From: Sphingobacteriaceae bacterium
Lineage (GTDB): Bacteria > Bacillota > Sulfobacillia > Thermaerobacterales > RSA17
Assembly: GCA_035303785.1 (NCBI GenBank)
Contig: DATGRI010000040.1
Location: forward strand, 1-42,124
Direction: 5' to 3'
Length of the DNA: 42,124 nt
The notes beneath the pieces were generated by a model. It saw only the letters and a program-made list of their open reading frames with translations, made no database searches and had not been told where the DNA came from. Positions within the stretch are counted from its first letter, which is position 1; each line of letters opens with the position of its first letter. A program made the translations under genes and the position numbers. Below, in pieces: positions 31,661-40,098 of the stretch.

Positions 31661-31669
31661 TTGTTCCCG

Positions 31670-33310
31670 CTACTGGTTGTTGCGTCGCAGGAAGCGCGCC
31701 CAGGTGGGGAGCAGGTCGGCCCTCTCCCCGGAAAACAGGAAGAACACCGACAAGAAGGAGGCCAGCAGCAGCAGCAAAGCCGCCGGGGCCGCCCGGGCGT
31801 AGAAGGCTTCCGAGGTGCCCGACCAGATGAGGGTGGCCAAGGTGGAAAAGCCGATGGGGCTCAGCAGGAGGGTGGCCGGCAGTTCCTTCAGCACCGTCAA
31901 GAACACCAGGGCGGCGCCGGCCAGGACTCCCGGGATCACCAAGGGCACCGTCACCCGGAACATGGCCTGCCACGGCCCGTAGCCCAGGCTGCGGGCCGCT
32001 TCCTCCAGGCGGGGGTTCACCTGGAGCAGGGCCGAGCGCCAGGCCCCCATGGCTTGGGGCAGGAACTGGATTACGTAGGCCAGGAGCAGGAGCACCAAGG
32101 TTTGATACATGAAACGAGCGGTGTTGATGGCAAAAAAAATGAGACCCAAAGCCACCACCAGACCCGGCAGGCCGTAGCCGATGTAGGTGGCCGCCTCCAG
32201 CAGGCGGGCGGCGGGTCCCGAGCTGCGGCTGGTGATCAAGGCCACGGGCAAGGCCAGCAGGACACACAGGAGGGCCCCCAGGAAGGCCACCCCCACGGAG
32301 TTGAGGGCCGCCCGGCCCACCGCCGCCAGGGCCTGTCCCCCGTCCATGCCCCGGACCAGCCAGTAGAAAATGACCGTCACCGGCAGGATGATGGCCGCCG
32401 TCACCACCGAGCCGCACAGGATCAAGGCCGGCCAGCGCCAAGGTCCAAGGGCGGTCACCGGCGCCCGGCGCTGGGTGCCCGGCCCGTGGCGGTAGTAGCG
32501 GGCCCGGCCCCGGGTGCTGAATTCAGCCACCAGGACCAGCAAGGTGCAGAAGACCAGCACCAGGCTCAAGGCCGCCCCGTAGGTGCGGTCGAAGGCCGCC
32601 TGGTACTGCAGGTAGATGACCCGGGTGAAAGTATCGAAACGCATGAACGAAACGGCGCCGAAATCGCTGAAGACATATAGGGAAACCAGGAGGCCGCCGG
32701 ACACGAGAGCCGGCCGCAGGTTGGGCAGCACCACCCGCCGGAAGGTGGCCCACGGGCCGGAGCTCAGGCTCCTGGCCGCCTCCTCCAGGGCGGGATCCAT
32801 CCGCAGCAGGGCGGCCCGGACGTTGAGGTAGATGTAGGGGTAGCTGAACAAGGTCAACGCCATGACCGCCCCGGGAAACCCGGTGATGTCGGGCACCCGC
32901 AGGCCCCATCCCCAGCCGTCCAGCACCTGCTGGACCATGCCCCGGGGACCCAGGGCCGCCAGCAAGGTGTAGGCTCCCAAGTAGCTGGGGATGGCCAGGG
33001 GCACCGCCAAGGCCACAGACCAAAAACGCCGCCCCGGCAAGTCGGAGCGGGTCGTCAGCCACGCCAAAGGGACCGACAAAATCAGGGCCAGGCCCGTGAC
33101 CACGGCAGCCAACAGCAAAGTATGACCCAGCAGCTGCAAGGTGCGGGGTCTGAGCACCAAGGCCCAGACCCCGCCACCGGCAGCAGCGGCCCGTACCGCC
33201 AGGTATCCGATGGGCACTACCATCAGGAGCGCCACCACGGCTGCCATCAGCCACAGCAAAACGGTGCCCGCAGGTACCCGGGAGGTGGTTTGGTTGCCGC
33301 TTTCAGTCAA
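31670..33310 (-). CDS. Iron(III) ABC transporter permease (two fused domains)
   Basis: 546 residues from TTG 33310, 2 bases after the stop of the substrate-binding gene. About 12 membrane helices in two permease halves, each with an EAA loop that docks the ATPase: EEAARSLSSGPWATFRRVVLPNLRPAL and EEAARSLGYGPWQAMFRVTVPLVIPG. This fused layout is that of the FbpB/SfuB/FutB iron permease family. With the binding protein and the plus-strand ATPase it forms an iron importer. It may be translationally coupled to the upstream gene, since no strong ribosome binding site is seen. Confidence 0.93.
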   Translation of the reverse strand: MTESGNQTTSRVPAGTVLLWLMAAVVALLMVVPIGYLAVRAAAAGGGVWALVLRPRTLQLLGHTLLLAAVVTGLALILSVPLAWLTTRSDLPGRRFWSVALAVPLAIPSYLGAYTLLAALGPRGMVQQVLDGWGWGLRVPDITGFPGAVMALTLFSYPYIYLNVRAALLRMDPALEEAARSLSSGPWATFRRVVLPNLRPALVSGGLLVSLYVFSDFGAVSFMRFDTFTRVIYLQYQAAFDRTYGAALSLVLVFCTLLVLVAEFSTRGRARYYRHGPGTQRRAPVTALGPWRWPALILCGSVVTAAIILPVTVIFYWLVRGMDGGQALAAVGRAALNSVGVAFLGALLCVLLALPVALITSRSSGPAARLLEAATYIGYGLPGLVVALGLIFFAINTARFMYQTLVLLLLAYVIQFLPQAMGAWRSALLQVNPRLEEAARSLGYGPWQAMFRVTVPLVIPGVLAGAALVFLTVLKELPATLLLSPIGFSTLATLIWSGTSEAFYARAAPAALLLLLASFLSVFFLFSGERADLLPTWARFLRRNNQ

Positions 33311-33312
33311 GC

Positions 33313-34395
33313 CTACAGCACACCTACTTCGGTCAAGAGTTCGATGGTGCGATCCAGGTCGTCCAGGTCGCTCAGGTCGATGGCGGGCGCCTCGATCTCA
33401 GCCAAGGGGGGCAGGTCCACCGACGGCCGGACGCCTTCCACCAAGGGGTATTCATACGTCTCCCGGGCGAAATATTCCTGGGCCGTGTCGGACAGCAGGA
33501 ACTCCACCAGGGCCTGGGCCGCCTCGGCGTTGCCGGTGCCGGCCAGGACGGCCACGCCGGCCACGTTCACCAGGGCGCCCGCATCGCCGCCGGTCAGGTA
33601 GTAGTTGTCGGCCTTCAGCTCATCGCCCATTTCCGCCTTCAGACGGTATAGATAGTAATGGTTGATGAAGGCCGCGTCCACTTCGCCCCGGCTCACCGCC
33701 TCCAGGGCGGCCACGTTGTTGGCGTAGTCCTTGGGCTGGTTGTCCCGGATGCCTTCCAGCCACCGGCGGGCGCCGTCCTCACCTTCCACCAGCCGGAGGG
33801 CGGTGACGAAGGACTGGAAGGAAGCGTTGGTGGGCGCCCAGCCCAGCCGGCCCCGCCACTGGGGCTCGGTGAAGCCCCAGATGTCCGACGGCAGGTCGGC
33901 GGGATCCACCTTCTCAGTGTTGTAGGCCACAACCCGGGCCCGCCCCGACACGCCTACCCACAGGCCGTCGGGGGAGCGGAAGCGGCTGTCCACCTTGCCC
34001 AGGAGTTCACCGGGCAGGGCCCGCAGCAGGCCTTCCTTAGCCAAGGCGCCCAGGGCACCCGCGTCTTGGGCGATGAACACATCGGCCGGGCTGTTGGCCC
34101 CCTCCTCCAAGATGGTGGCGGCCACTTCGCCGGTGCTGCCGTACCGCACCACCACGCTGATGCCCGTTTCGGCCTCAAACTGCTCCAGAATGGGGCCGAT
34201 GAGGGCCTCGTTCCGGCCCGAGTACACCGTCAAGGTTACCGGTTCCGGATCGGCAGGCCGGTCAGCGGTGCCCCCGTCGTCATCGGCGGTGCCGCCGCCC
34301 GTGGAGCAGGCAGCCGCCTGCAGGCCTACCAGAAGCAGAACCAGAAGGGGCAGCAGCCATCCTTTGCGGCCCCGGGCCTTCCGCAGGTGAACCAC
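33313..34395 (-). CDS. Iron(III) ABC transporter substrate-binding lipoprotein
   Basis: 360 residues from GTG 34395, about 7 bases after GAGGAGG. A signal peptide (basic, then LLPLLVLLLVGLQ) ends at Cys30 in a loose lipobox (LQAAAC), followed by a Gly/Thr/Asp-rich tether. The mature part LTVYSGRNEALIGPILEQFEAETG begins as in FbpA/FutA, and the paired tyrosines in INHYYLYRLK are the usual Fe(III) ligands. The lipid anchor depends on Lgt, encoded in this window. A consensus promoter and a Fur-like box lie directly upstream. Confidence 0.94.
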   Translation of the reverse strand: MVHLRKARGRKGWLLPLLVLLLVGLQAAACSTGGGTADDDGGTADRPADPEPVTLTVYSGRNEALIGPILEQFEAETGISVVVRYGSTGEVAATILEEGANSPADVFIAQDAGALGALAKEGLLRALPGELLGKVDSRFRSPDGLWVGVSGRARVVAYNTEKVDPADLPSDIWGFTEPQWRGRLGWAPTNASFQSFVTALRLVEGEDGARRWLEGIRDNQPKDYANNVAALEAVSRGEVDAAFINHYYLYRLKAEMGDELKADNYYLTGGDAGALVNVAGVAVLAGTGNAEAAQALVEFLLSDTAQEYFARETYEYPLVEGVRPSVDLPPLAEIEAPAIDLSDLDDLDRTIELLTEVGVL

Positions 34396-34411
34396 AACAT
34401 CTCCTCCTCAT

Positions 34412-34430
34412 GCAAATGATTTTCATTTTC
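34412..34430 (-). promoter_or_regulatory. Fur-like box for the binding-protein gene
   Basis: GAAAATGAAAATCATTTGC on the minus strand matches the 19-base Fur consensus at 15 positions. It lies just downstream of the predicted transcription start, where bound repressor would block the message when iron is plentiful. Confidence 0.75.
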
Positions 34431-34441
34431 AACTCACGGCG

Positions 34442-34470
34442 ATTTTAGAAAGGGCCCGGGGGGCTGTCAA
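34442..34470 (-). promoter_or_regulatory. Consensus promoter of the iron-uptake operon
   Basis: TTGACA (34470-34465), a 17-base spacer and TAAAAT (34447-34442) on the minus strand, with transcription expected to start near 34435. Confidence 0.9.
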
Positions 34471-34546
34471 GGGAAAACTGCAAAATCATATCGTTTTCAA
34501 TCGATAATGGTTACTATTTAATCTGTAAAAGAAAAAGCGGCTTCCC

Positions 34547-34576
34547 TTGACAGGCGGAAAACCTCTTTTGTAGACT
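34547..34576 (+). promoter_or_regulatory. Promoter of the plus-strand ATPase gene
   Basis: TTGACA (34547-34552), an 18-base spacer and TAGACT (34571-34576). Transcription would start near 34583, just before the Fur-like box. Between the two divergent promoters, an AT-rich stretch (about 34490-34530) holds weaker Fur-like sequence such as GATAATGGTTACTATTT. Confidence 0.75.
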
Positions 34577-34593
34577 GGCCTTAAGCAAGAAGT

Positions 34594-34612
34594 GAAAATG
34601 ATTGTCATTGTC
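34594..34612 (+). promoter_or_regulatory. Fur-like box for the ATPase gene
   Basis: GAAAATGATTGTCATTGTC matches the 19-base Fur consensus at 15 positions. It sits between the promoter and the AGGAG ribosome binding site of the gene that starts at 34624. Confidence 0.78.
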
Positions 34613-34623
34613 AGGAGAAGCCT

Positions 34624-35718
34624 ATGCCGCCCATCATCACCCTCGAGGGTGTCAGCAAGCGTTTCCATCCCGGTCCCGTTCAGGCGCTGGACCGTATTTC
34701 CCTTACCGTTGAGCAGGGCGAGATCCTCACCCTCCTGGGTCCCAGCGGCTGCGGCAAGACCACGACCCTGCGCCTCATCGCCGGGTTCGAACGGCCCGAC
34801 CCCAACGGCGGGGTCATCCGCATCCAAGGCCGCACGGTGGCCGGCCCATCCACCTGGGTGCCGCCGGAGCGCCGGGGCATAGGCATGGTTTTTCAGGATT
34901 ACGCCCTCTTTCCCCACCTGACGGTTCTGGAAAATGTGATGTTCGGCTTGAACGGCCGCCGGGACCGGGTCCAGCGGGCCAAGGAAGTCCTGGACATGGT
35001 GGGCCTGACCAACTACGACCATCGCTTCCCCCACGAACTGTCGGGCGGCCAGCAGCAGCGGGTGGCCCTGGCCCGGGCCTTGGCCCCGGAGCCGGTGGTG
35101 CTTCTGCTGGACGAGCCCTTCAGCAACCTGGACACCCACCTGCGCCACGAGGTGCGGGATGAAGTGGTGAGCATCCTGCGGTCCGCCGGCATCACCTGTG
35201 TTTTCGTCACCCATGACCAGAAGGACGCCCTGGCCATTTCCGACCGCATCGCCGTCTTGAACCAGGGCCGCCTGGAGCAGGTGGGCACCCCGCGGGAGAT
35301 CTACAAGAGCCCGGCCACCATTTTCGTGGCCACCTTCGTAGGCCGCAGCAACCTGCTGGAAGGCACCATCCACGGCAGCAACGGCTGCGTCCTGACGGAT
35401 TTCGGCTCCCTCTGCCGGGTGGAGCGCTCGGGCCTGCCCGAAGGCACGCCGGTCCTGGTGGCGGTCCGGCCCGACGGGTTCCAGCCCGCCGGCGACGGCC
35501 CCCTGCGGGGCTGCGTGGTCAGCACCACCTACGCCGGCAACAACATCGAAGCCGTCATCGAGATGACCACCCTCCACGGCCGGCCCCGCCGGGTGGTGGC
35601 CCACTTGAGCCCCGGCACGCCGGTGGCCGTGGGCCAGCAGGTGGCCTTCCGCCTGGAGCCCGAATTCGTATCCGTCGTGCGCAATGCGTGCGAGATGTTC
35701 CAGGAAGCCGCGGGATAA
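34624..35718 (+). CDS. Iron(III) ABC transporter ATP-binding protein
   Basis: 364 residues, ATG at 34624 after AGGAG. Walker A GPSGCGKTT (about residues 39-47), Q-loop MVFQDYALFPHL, signature LSGGQQQR, Walker B VVLLLDEPFSNLD and the H-loop VFVTHDQKDAL are complete. A C-terminal regulatory TOBE-type domain follows (LLEGTIHGSNG ... VLVAVRPDGFQP). This is the FbpC class that energises iron(III) permeases. It is on the opposite strand from its permease and binding protein, which share the same Fur-like control region, so expression is likely co-ordinated. A bidirectional terminator follows. Confidence 0.94.
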   Translation: MPPIITLEGVSKRFHPGPVQALDRISLTVEQGEILTLLGPSGCGKTTTLRLIAGFERPDPNGGVIRIQGRTVAGPSTWVPPERRGIGMVFQDYALFPHLTVLENVMFGLNGRRDRVQRAKEVLDMVGLTNYDHRFPHELSGGQQQRVALARALAPEPVVLLLDEPFSNLDTHLRHEVRDEVVSILRSAGITCVFVTHDQKDALAISDRIAVLNQGRLEQVGTPREIYKSPATIFVATFVGRSNLLEGTIHGSNGCVLTDFGSLCRVERSGLPEGTPVLVAVRPDGFQPAGDGPLRGCVVSTTYAGNNIEAVIEMTTLHGRPRRVVAHLSPGTPVAVGQQVAFRLEPEFVSVVRNACEMFQEAAG

Positions 35719-35741
35719 GGAGCCAAGTCAAGGGCAATGAA

Positions 35742-35771
35742 AAAAGCGCGGGTGTGGAAACCCGCGCTTTT
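35742..35771. terminator. Bidirectional terminator between the ATPase gene and tRNA-Arg
   Basis: AAAAGCGCGGGT and ACCCGCGCTTTT pair perfectly around a 6-base loop, giving a U-run on both strands. It ends the plus-strand ATPase message and the minus-strand tRNA-Arg transcript. Confidence 0.92.
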
Positions 35772-35772
35772 G

Positions 35773-35848
35773 TGCGCCCGGAGGGATTCGAACCCCCGCA
35801 AGACGCGGCTCCGGAGGCCGCCGCTCTATCCGACTGAGCTACGGGCGC
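35773..35848 (-). tRNA. tRNA-Arg (anticodon CCG)
   Basis: 76 bases with acceptor arms GCGCCCG/CGGGCGC, discriminator A and anticodon loop CTCCGGA. CCA is not encoded. It is a single-gene unit with its own promoter and terminator. Confidence 0.95.
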
Positions 35849-35882
35849 AACGCCCGCCGATCCTGGTGCATCGGCATTACTA

Positions 35883-35911
35883 ATTATAGCGCACCCCCGG
35901 CTGCCGCGCAA
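35883..35911 (-). promoter_or_regulatory. Promoter of tRNA-Arg(CCG)
   Basis: A perfect TATAAT (35888-35883) with TTGCGC at 35911-35906 and a 17-base spacer. It lies 35 bases before the tRNA. Confidence 0.75.
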
Positions 35912-36025
35912 AGCGGTCAAGGGCCTCCCGCCGGCCATCCTGTCCTTCCTCCGCCGGCGAGACAGGAAAGAAGCCTTTCATATGCAAAATGAATGGGTTG
36001 GGCATTTGTGAGGAGGAGTGTTCCA

Positions 36026-37375
36026 TTGTTTGAAAAAGTGTTGGTCGCCAACCGGGGCGAAATCGCGGTGCGGATCATCCGGGCGTGCCGGGAGCTGGGC
36101 ATCCGCACCGTAGCCGTTTTCTCCGAAGCCGATGTGGATTCCCTGCACGTGCACCTGGCCGATGAAGCCTACAACATCGGCCCCGCCATGGCCAGCGAGA
36201 GCTATTTGAAGGTGCCCGCCATCATCGAGGTGGCCGGCAAGGCGGGGGTGGACGCCATCCATCCCGGCTACGGCTTTTTGGCGGAAAATTCCCACTTCGC
36301 CGCCGTGTGCAATACGTGGGGCATCGTCTTCATCGGCCCCAGCCCCCACGCCATCGAGAGCATGGGCTACAAGTCGGTGGCCCGGGAACTGATGGCCAAG
36401 GCCGATGTGCCCGTCATTCCCGGCATGGCCGAACCCCTGGCCAACGACGAGGAGGCTGCCGCCATCGCCGAGGAGCTGGGCTACCCCGTGCTGGTGAAGG
36501 CAGTGGCCGGCGGCGGCGGCCGGGGCATCCGGGTGGCCGCCGACCCCGACTCCCTGGCCGAAAGCCTTGTCTCGGCCCGCCGGGAGGCCCTGGCCTCCTT
36601 CGGCAACGGGGATCTGTACCTGGAAAAGTACCTGGAGGATCCACACCACGTGGAAATTCAAATTCTGGCCGACGGCGAGGGCAACGTCATCCACCTGGGG
36701 GAGCGGGAATGCTCGGTCCAGCGGCGGCGGCAGAAAATCCTGGAGGAAGCCCCCTCGCCCATCCTCACCTCGGAATTGCGGGAACAGATGGCCCAGGCCG
36801 CCGTGCGGGCGGCCCAGGCCGTGGACTATACCGGCGCCGGCACCGTGGAGTTCCTGGTGGACCGCCACGGCAACTTCTACTTCTTGGAGATGAACACCCG
36901 CATCCAGGTGGAGCACCCCCTGACGGAGATGCTGACGGGCATCGACATCGTTAAGGAGCAGATCCGCATCGCCGCCGGCGAGCCCCTGGGGGTCAAACAG
37001 GAAGACGTCCGGTTCAACGGCTGGGCCATGGAGTGCCGTATTAATGCCGAAGACCCCGACAACCGCTTCATGCCCTCCCCCGGCACCATCACCGGCTACC
37101 GCGCTCCCGGCGGGCCGGGCGTCCGGGTGGACGAGGGCATCTACGCCGGCTACACGGTGCAGCCTTTCTATGATTCCCTGCTGTGCAAGATCGTCACCTG
37201 GGGCCAGGACCGGCAGGAGGCGGCGGCCCGCATGGACCGGGCCCTGTCGGAACTGCAGCTGACGGGCGTGAAGACCACGGCGGAACTCCACCGGCACATC
37301 CTGCGGCACCCTGATTTCCAGGCGGGCCGGGTCCATACCCGCTGGCTGGAAGAGAGCCTGCTGGCCTCGTCGTAA
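36026..37375 (+). CDS. accC: Biotin carboxylase (acetyl-CoA carboxylase subunit type)
   Basis: 449 residues from the TTG at 36026, about 8 bases after GAGGAGGAG; an ATG frame from 35993 adds 11 unrelated residues. The protein begins LFEKVLVANRGEIAVRIIRAC, the biotin carboxylase start. ATP-grasp features include VLVKAVAGGGGRGIRV, HHVEIQILADGEGNVIHLGERECSVQRR and FLEMNTRIQVEHPLTE. It carboxylates biotin on a carrier protein using ATP and bicarbonate. No biotin carrier (accB) or carboxyltransferase gene is in the window, so it could serve acetyl-CoA, pyruvate or another carboxylase. Confidence 0.93.
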   Translation: MFEKVLVANRGEIAVRIIRACRELGIRTVAVFSEADVDSLHVHLADEAYNIGPAMASESYLKVPAIIEVAGKAGVDAIHPGYGFLAENSHFAAVCNTWGIVFIGPSPHAIESMGYKSVARELMAKADVPVIPGMAEPLANDEEAAAIAEELGYPVLVKAVAGGGGRGIRVAADPDSLAESLVSARREALASFGNGDLYLEKYLEDPHHVEIQILADGEGNVIHLGERECSVQRRRQKILEEAPSPILTSELREQMAQAAVRAAQAVDYTGAGTVEFLVDRHGNFYFLEMNTRIQVEHPLTEMLTGIDIVKEQIRIAAGEPLGVKQEDVRFNGWAMECRINAEDPDNRFMPSPGTITGYRAPGGPGVRVDEGIYAGYTVQPFYDSLLCKIVTWGQDRQEAAARMDRALSELQLTGVKTTAELHRHILRHPDFQAGRVHTRWLEESLLASS

Positions 37376-37384
37376 GCCAACGGC

Positions 37385-38143
37385 CTATTCGCCCGGGCTC
37401 CCCGGCGCCGCCGGCTCCTGGACCTGGGCGAAGTAACGGCCGATGCCCACAAAGATGGCCCAGGCCACCCGCTCCTGGTAGGACCGCCCCATGAGGAGCC
37501 GCTCCTCTTGGGGATTGCTCAGAAAGCCCACCTCCACGGTGGCCGCCGGCATGCGGGCACGGCGCAGGACGATGTGGTCGATGTGGTGGTTCACGGCCCG
37601 GTCCGTCTGCCCCGTGATGTGGACCAGTTCCCGCTGGATGGCTTCGGCCAGCAGGCGGCTGGCCGGCGGGGATTCGGGATGGTAGAAGGTTTGGCCCCCG
37701 GACCAGCGGGGTGAGCCGATGGCGTTGGCGTGGATGCTGACCAGGATGTCGGCCCCCGAGTTGTTGATCATGTCCACCCGGGCCAGGAGATCCCGGCGCT
37801 TCCGCTCCGCCAGGGGGCCGGCGTCCATGCCGCTCAAGTCCATGTCCTCGGTGCGGCTCATGTGGACCACGGCCCCGGCCTCGGTGAGGTAATTCCGGAG
37901 CATGAGGGCGATGCTCAGCACCACGTCCTTTTCCAGGGTGCCCTGCCCGCCCACGCTGCCGGGATCGGGCCCGCCGTGGCCGGGATCGATGAAGATGGTC
38001 CGGCCCGCCAGGAGCCCGGCCGCCATGGCCTCCAGCCCGGCCCGGTAGGCCCGGGCGAAGCTGCCCGTCAACAGCAGCAGCATGGCTGCCATGGCCATGG
38101 ACCATAGGAGCGGCCGCGGCACCCGCAAAACCCGCCCTTGCAC
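37385..38143 (-). CDS. cwlD: Spore cortex amidase CwlD
   Basis: 252 residues from GTG 38143, 9 bases after GGGGGAG. A signal anchor (residues about 12-32) is followed by one Amidase_3 domain. The zinc site is visible: His in IFIDPGHGGPDPGS, Glu in GTLEKDVVL, His in VSIHANAIG, with the catalytic Glu in TVEVGFLSNPQEE. CwlD removes the peptide side chain from muramic acid so that muramic delta-lactam can form in the spore cortex. Position after rpsI matches the Bacillus order and supports this name over a general amidase. Convergent with accC, 9 bases apart. Confidence 0.93.
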   Translation of the reverse strand: MQGRVLRVPRPLLWSMAMAAMLLLLTGSFARAYRAGLEAMAAGLLAGRTIFIDPGHGGPDPGSVGGQGTLEKDVVLSIALMLRNYLTEAGAVVHMSRTEDMDLSGMDAGPLAERKRRDLLARVDMINNSGADILVSIHANAIGSPRWSGGQTFYHPESPPASRLLAEAIQRELVHITGQTDRAVNHHIDHIVLRRARMPAATVEVGFLSNPQEERLLMGRSYQERVAWAIFVGIGRYFAQVQEPAAPGSPGE

Positions 38144-38218
38144 AGTAGGCGACTCCCCCGCCGGTTAGACTTGTTTCCCTACCGATGGGTATGCAGGCGA
38201 ATCCTGCCTATGCGCCCC

Positions 38219-38244
38219 GGCAGGCCGCCGGCCGACGGCCTGCC
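38219..38244 (-). other. Hairpin upstream of cwlD
   Basis: GGCAGGCCG and CGGCCTGCC form a perfect 9-base stem, between the rpsI terminator and cwlD. A second short hairpin (GCAGG/CCTGC) follows at about 38193-38208. Neither has a U-run. They may lie in the cwlD leader. Confidence 0.45.
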
Positions 38245-38260
38245 CGCGGCAACTGCGCGG

Positions 38261-38312
38261 AAAAACAAAAAACCCGGGGGTGCGGCTGGTGGCGCCGCCG
38301 CAGCCCCCGGTC
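38261..38312 (-). terminator. Intrinsic terminator after rpsI
   Basis: On the minus strand CCGGGGGCTGCGGC pairs with GCCGCACCCCCGG (one bulged base), followed by TTTTTTGTTTTT. A textbook terminator that ends the rplM-rpsI transcript. Confidence 0.93.
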
Positions 38313-38329
38313 CATACCGGCGCTTCAAT

Positions 38330-38725
38330 TCAACGCTTGGAGAACTGAGAAGCCTTGCGGGCCTTCTTGAGGCCGTACTTGTAGCGTTCCTTCATGCGGG
38401 GATCCCGGGTCAGGAAGCCCTTCTTCTTAAGGGCCGGCCGGTATTCCGGCTCCACTTCCAGCAAAGCCCGGGCCACACCGTGCCTGACCGCTCCCGCCTG
38501 GCCGGAGAAGCCGCCGCCCGTCACGGTGGCAATCACATCAAACTTCTTGGCCACACCCAGCACCTCCAGGGGGGCGGTGACGGCCTTTTGGTGGGATTGA
38601 TAGGGGAAATATTCTTCCAATGGGCGGTTGTTGATCAGGACGCGGCCGTGGCCGGGGACCAACTGGACCCGGGCTACCGACTTCTTGCGTCGTCCCGTTC
38701 CCCTATACTGCATTTGCGTTGCCAA
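38330..38725 (-). CDS. rpsI: 30S ribosomal protein S9
   Basis: 131 residues from the TTG at 38725-38723, 7 bases after GGAGG. The sequence [20 protein letters not shown] and the C-terminal [20 protein letters not shown] are the S9/uS9 hallmarks; the final Lys-Arg reaches the P-site t[24 protein letters not shown] is also conserved. It follows rplM, as in most bacteria, with a terminator behind it. Confidence 0.98.
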   Translation of the reverse strand: MATQMQYRGTGRRKKSVARVQLVPGHGRVLINNRPLEEYFPYQSHQKAVTAPLEVLGVAKKFDVIATVTGGGFSGQAGAVRHGVARALLEVEPEYRPALKKKGFLTRDPRMKERYKYGLKKARKASQFSKR

Positions 38726-38802
38726 GATGTATCCTCCTTGTGCGGCGCCGGCCCTTCTAGGACTGCCGGCCAAGGCCGCCCCTCAGGGCCCCGGGGCCGC
38801 CG

Positions 38803-39258
38803 TCAGTCGGCCTCGGACAGCCGGAACGCCGCTTCGATGGGCTCAGGCTTTTGGGCTTGGTGGGGGTGCTCCGTCCCCCGGTATACCTTCAGGTTGCGGA
38901 AAAGCCGGCGGCCCAGGCGGTTCTTGGGCAACATGCCCTTGACGGCCTTCTCCACCGCCCGCTCAGGGTTGCGGGCCAGCAGCCGGCGGTAGGGCACGGC
39001 CTTCAGCCCGCCGGGATAGCCGCTGTGGCGGTACGCCATCTTTTGATCCAGCTTGTTGCCCGTCAAGACGACCTCTTCGGCGTTGACCACGATGACGTGG
39101 TCGCCGTGGTTCACATGGGGGGTGAAGTCGGGGCGGTGCTTGCCCCGCAGCACATGGGCGATGCGGGCCGCCAGCCGCCCCAAGGGCTGGCTGGAGGCGT
39201 CCACGATGTACCACTTGCCGGTTCCCTGGCCTGGACGGGCCATGTATGTTTTGCTCAA
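38803..39258 (-). CDS. rplM: 50S ribosomal protein L13
   Basis: 151 residues from the TTG at 39258-39256, 8 bases after GGAGG; the ATG at 39243 is a shorter alternative. The family pattern is clear: [48 protein letters not shown] and the signature [22 protein letters not shown]. It binds 23S rRNA early in large-subunit assembly. It has its own strong promoter just past truA. Confidence 0.98.
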   Translation of the reverse strand: MSKTYMARPGQGTGKWYIVDASSQPLGRLAARIAHVLRGKHRPDFTPHVNHGDHVIVVNAEEVVLTGNKLDQKMAYRHSGYPGGLKAVPYRRLLARNPERAVEKAVKGMLPKNRLGRRLFRNLKVYRGTEHPHQAQKPEPIEAAFRLSEAD

Positions 39259-39293
39259 GGTCAATACCTCCACCGGTTCACAAGACAGGAACC

Positions 39294-39322
39294 ATTGTAA
39301 TACAGGCCTTTTACAGCGTCAA
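39294..39322 (-). promoter_or_regulatory. rplM-rpsI promoter, -35 overlapping the truA stop
   Basis: TTGACG (39322-39317), a 17-base spacer and TACAAT (39299-39294) on the minus strand. The TGA in the -35 element is the truA stop codon. The leader is only about 30 bases long. Confidence 0.85.
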
Positions 39323-40098
39323 CGGCCATACTTGACCTCCACCAGGCTCAGCCCTTGGGCCGGCGCCGTGGGGCCGGCCGCCCGCCGGTCCCGGGCGTTG
39401 AGCACCTCTTCCAGCCAGCCCAGGCCCCGGTAGCCCCGGCCGATCTCCAGCAGGGTGCCCACCATGTTGCGCACCATGTGGTACAGGAAGCCGTCGGCCT
39501 CAAAGGTAATGTGCAGCATCCGGCCCCAGGCCATGACCTGCTCATCCACATCCACCCGCATGAGGTTGCGGACGGTGGTCTTGGTGGCGGCCCCCGCCGC
39601 CTGGAAGGAGGCGAAGTCCCGCCTGCCCTGGAGCAGGCGCCCCGCCCATTTGATGGCCTGCACATCCAAGGGATGGGGATGGTGCAGGACGTACCGGGCG
39701 ATGAAGGGCCAGCCGTGGGGGCCGGTCAGGATGGAATAGCGATAAATTTTCGACACGGCGTCGTACCGGGCGTGGAAGTCGGGGTGGGTCTCCTCGGCCC
39801 GGTACACTACCAGGTCCTGGGGCAGCAGCCCCCGCAGGGCCGTCACCAGGCGGTCGACGGGAATGGAGCCGTACAAGTCCCAATGGACCACCTGCCCCCC
39901 GGCGTGGACGCCTGCGTCGGTGCGGCCCGCCGGGGTGACCTGGACGGGGTGGCCCGCCAGCCGGCCCAGAGCCTCTTCCAGCACAGCCTGCACCGTACGC
40001 ATGCCGGGCTGCACCTGGAAGCCGTGGTAGTCGGTGCCGTCGTAGGCCACCAGCATCTTGATCCGCCGTCGCTCCCCCTTGCCCCTTGTGCCGCTCAT
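39319..40098 (-). CDS. truA: tRNA pseudouridine synthase A
   Basis: 259 residues from the ATG at 40098, overlapping the ecfT stop as TAATG, with GGGGGTGG upstream. The enzyme forms pseudouridine at positions 38-40 of the anticodon arm. The catalytic Asp is in VTPAGRTDAGVHAGGQV; KIYRYSILTG and FLYHMVRNMVGTLLEIGRG are further TruA hallmarks. The position between ecfT and rplM is the standard Bacillota order. Confidence 0.97.
   Translation of the reverse strand: MSGTRGKGERRRIKMLVAYDGTDYHGFQVQPGMRTVQAVLEEALGRLAGHPVQVTPAGRTDAGVHAGGQVVHWDLYGSIPVDRLVTALRGLLPQDLVVYRAEETHPDFHARYDAVSKIYRYSILTGPHGWPFIARYVLHHPHPLDVQAIKWAGRLLQGRRDFASFQAAGAATKTTVRNLMRVDVDEQVMAWGRMLHITFEADGFLYHMVRNMVGTLLEIGRGYRGLGWLEEVLNARDRRAAGPTAPAQGLSLVEVKYGR

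Noticed and set aside
39258-39293. L13 autoregulatory leader RNA
   Set aside because: With the promoter at 39294-39322 the leader is only about 30 bases, too short for the known structured element.
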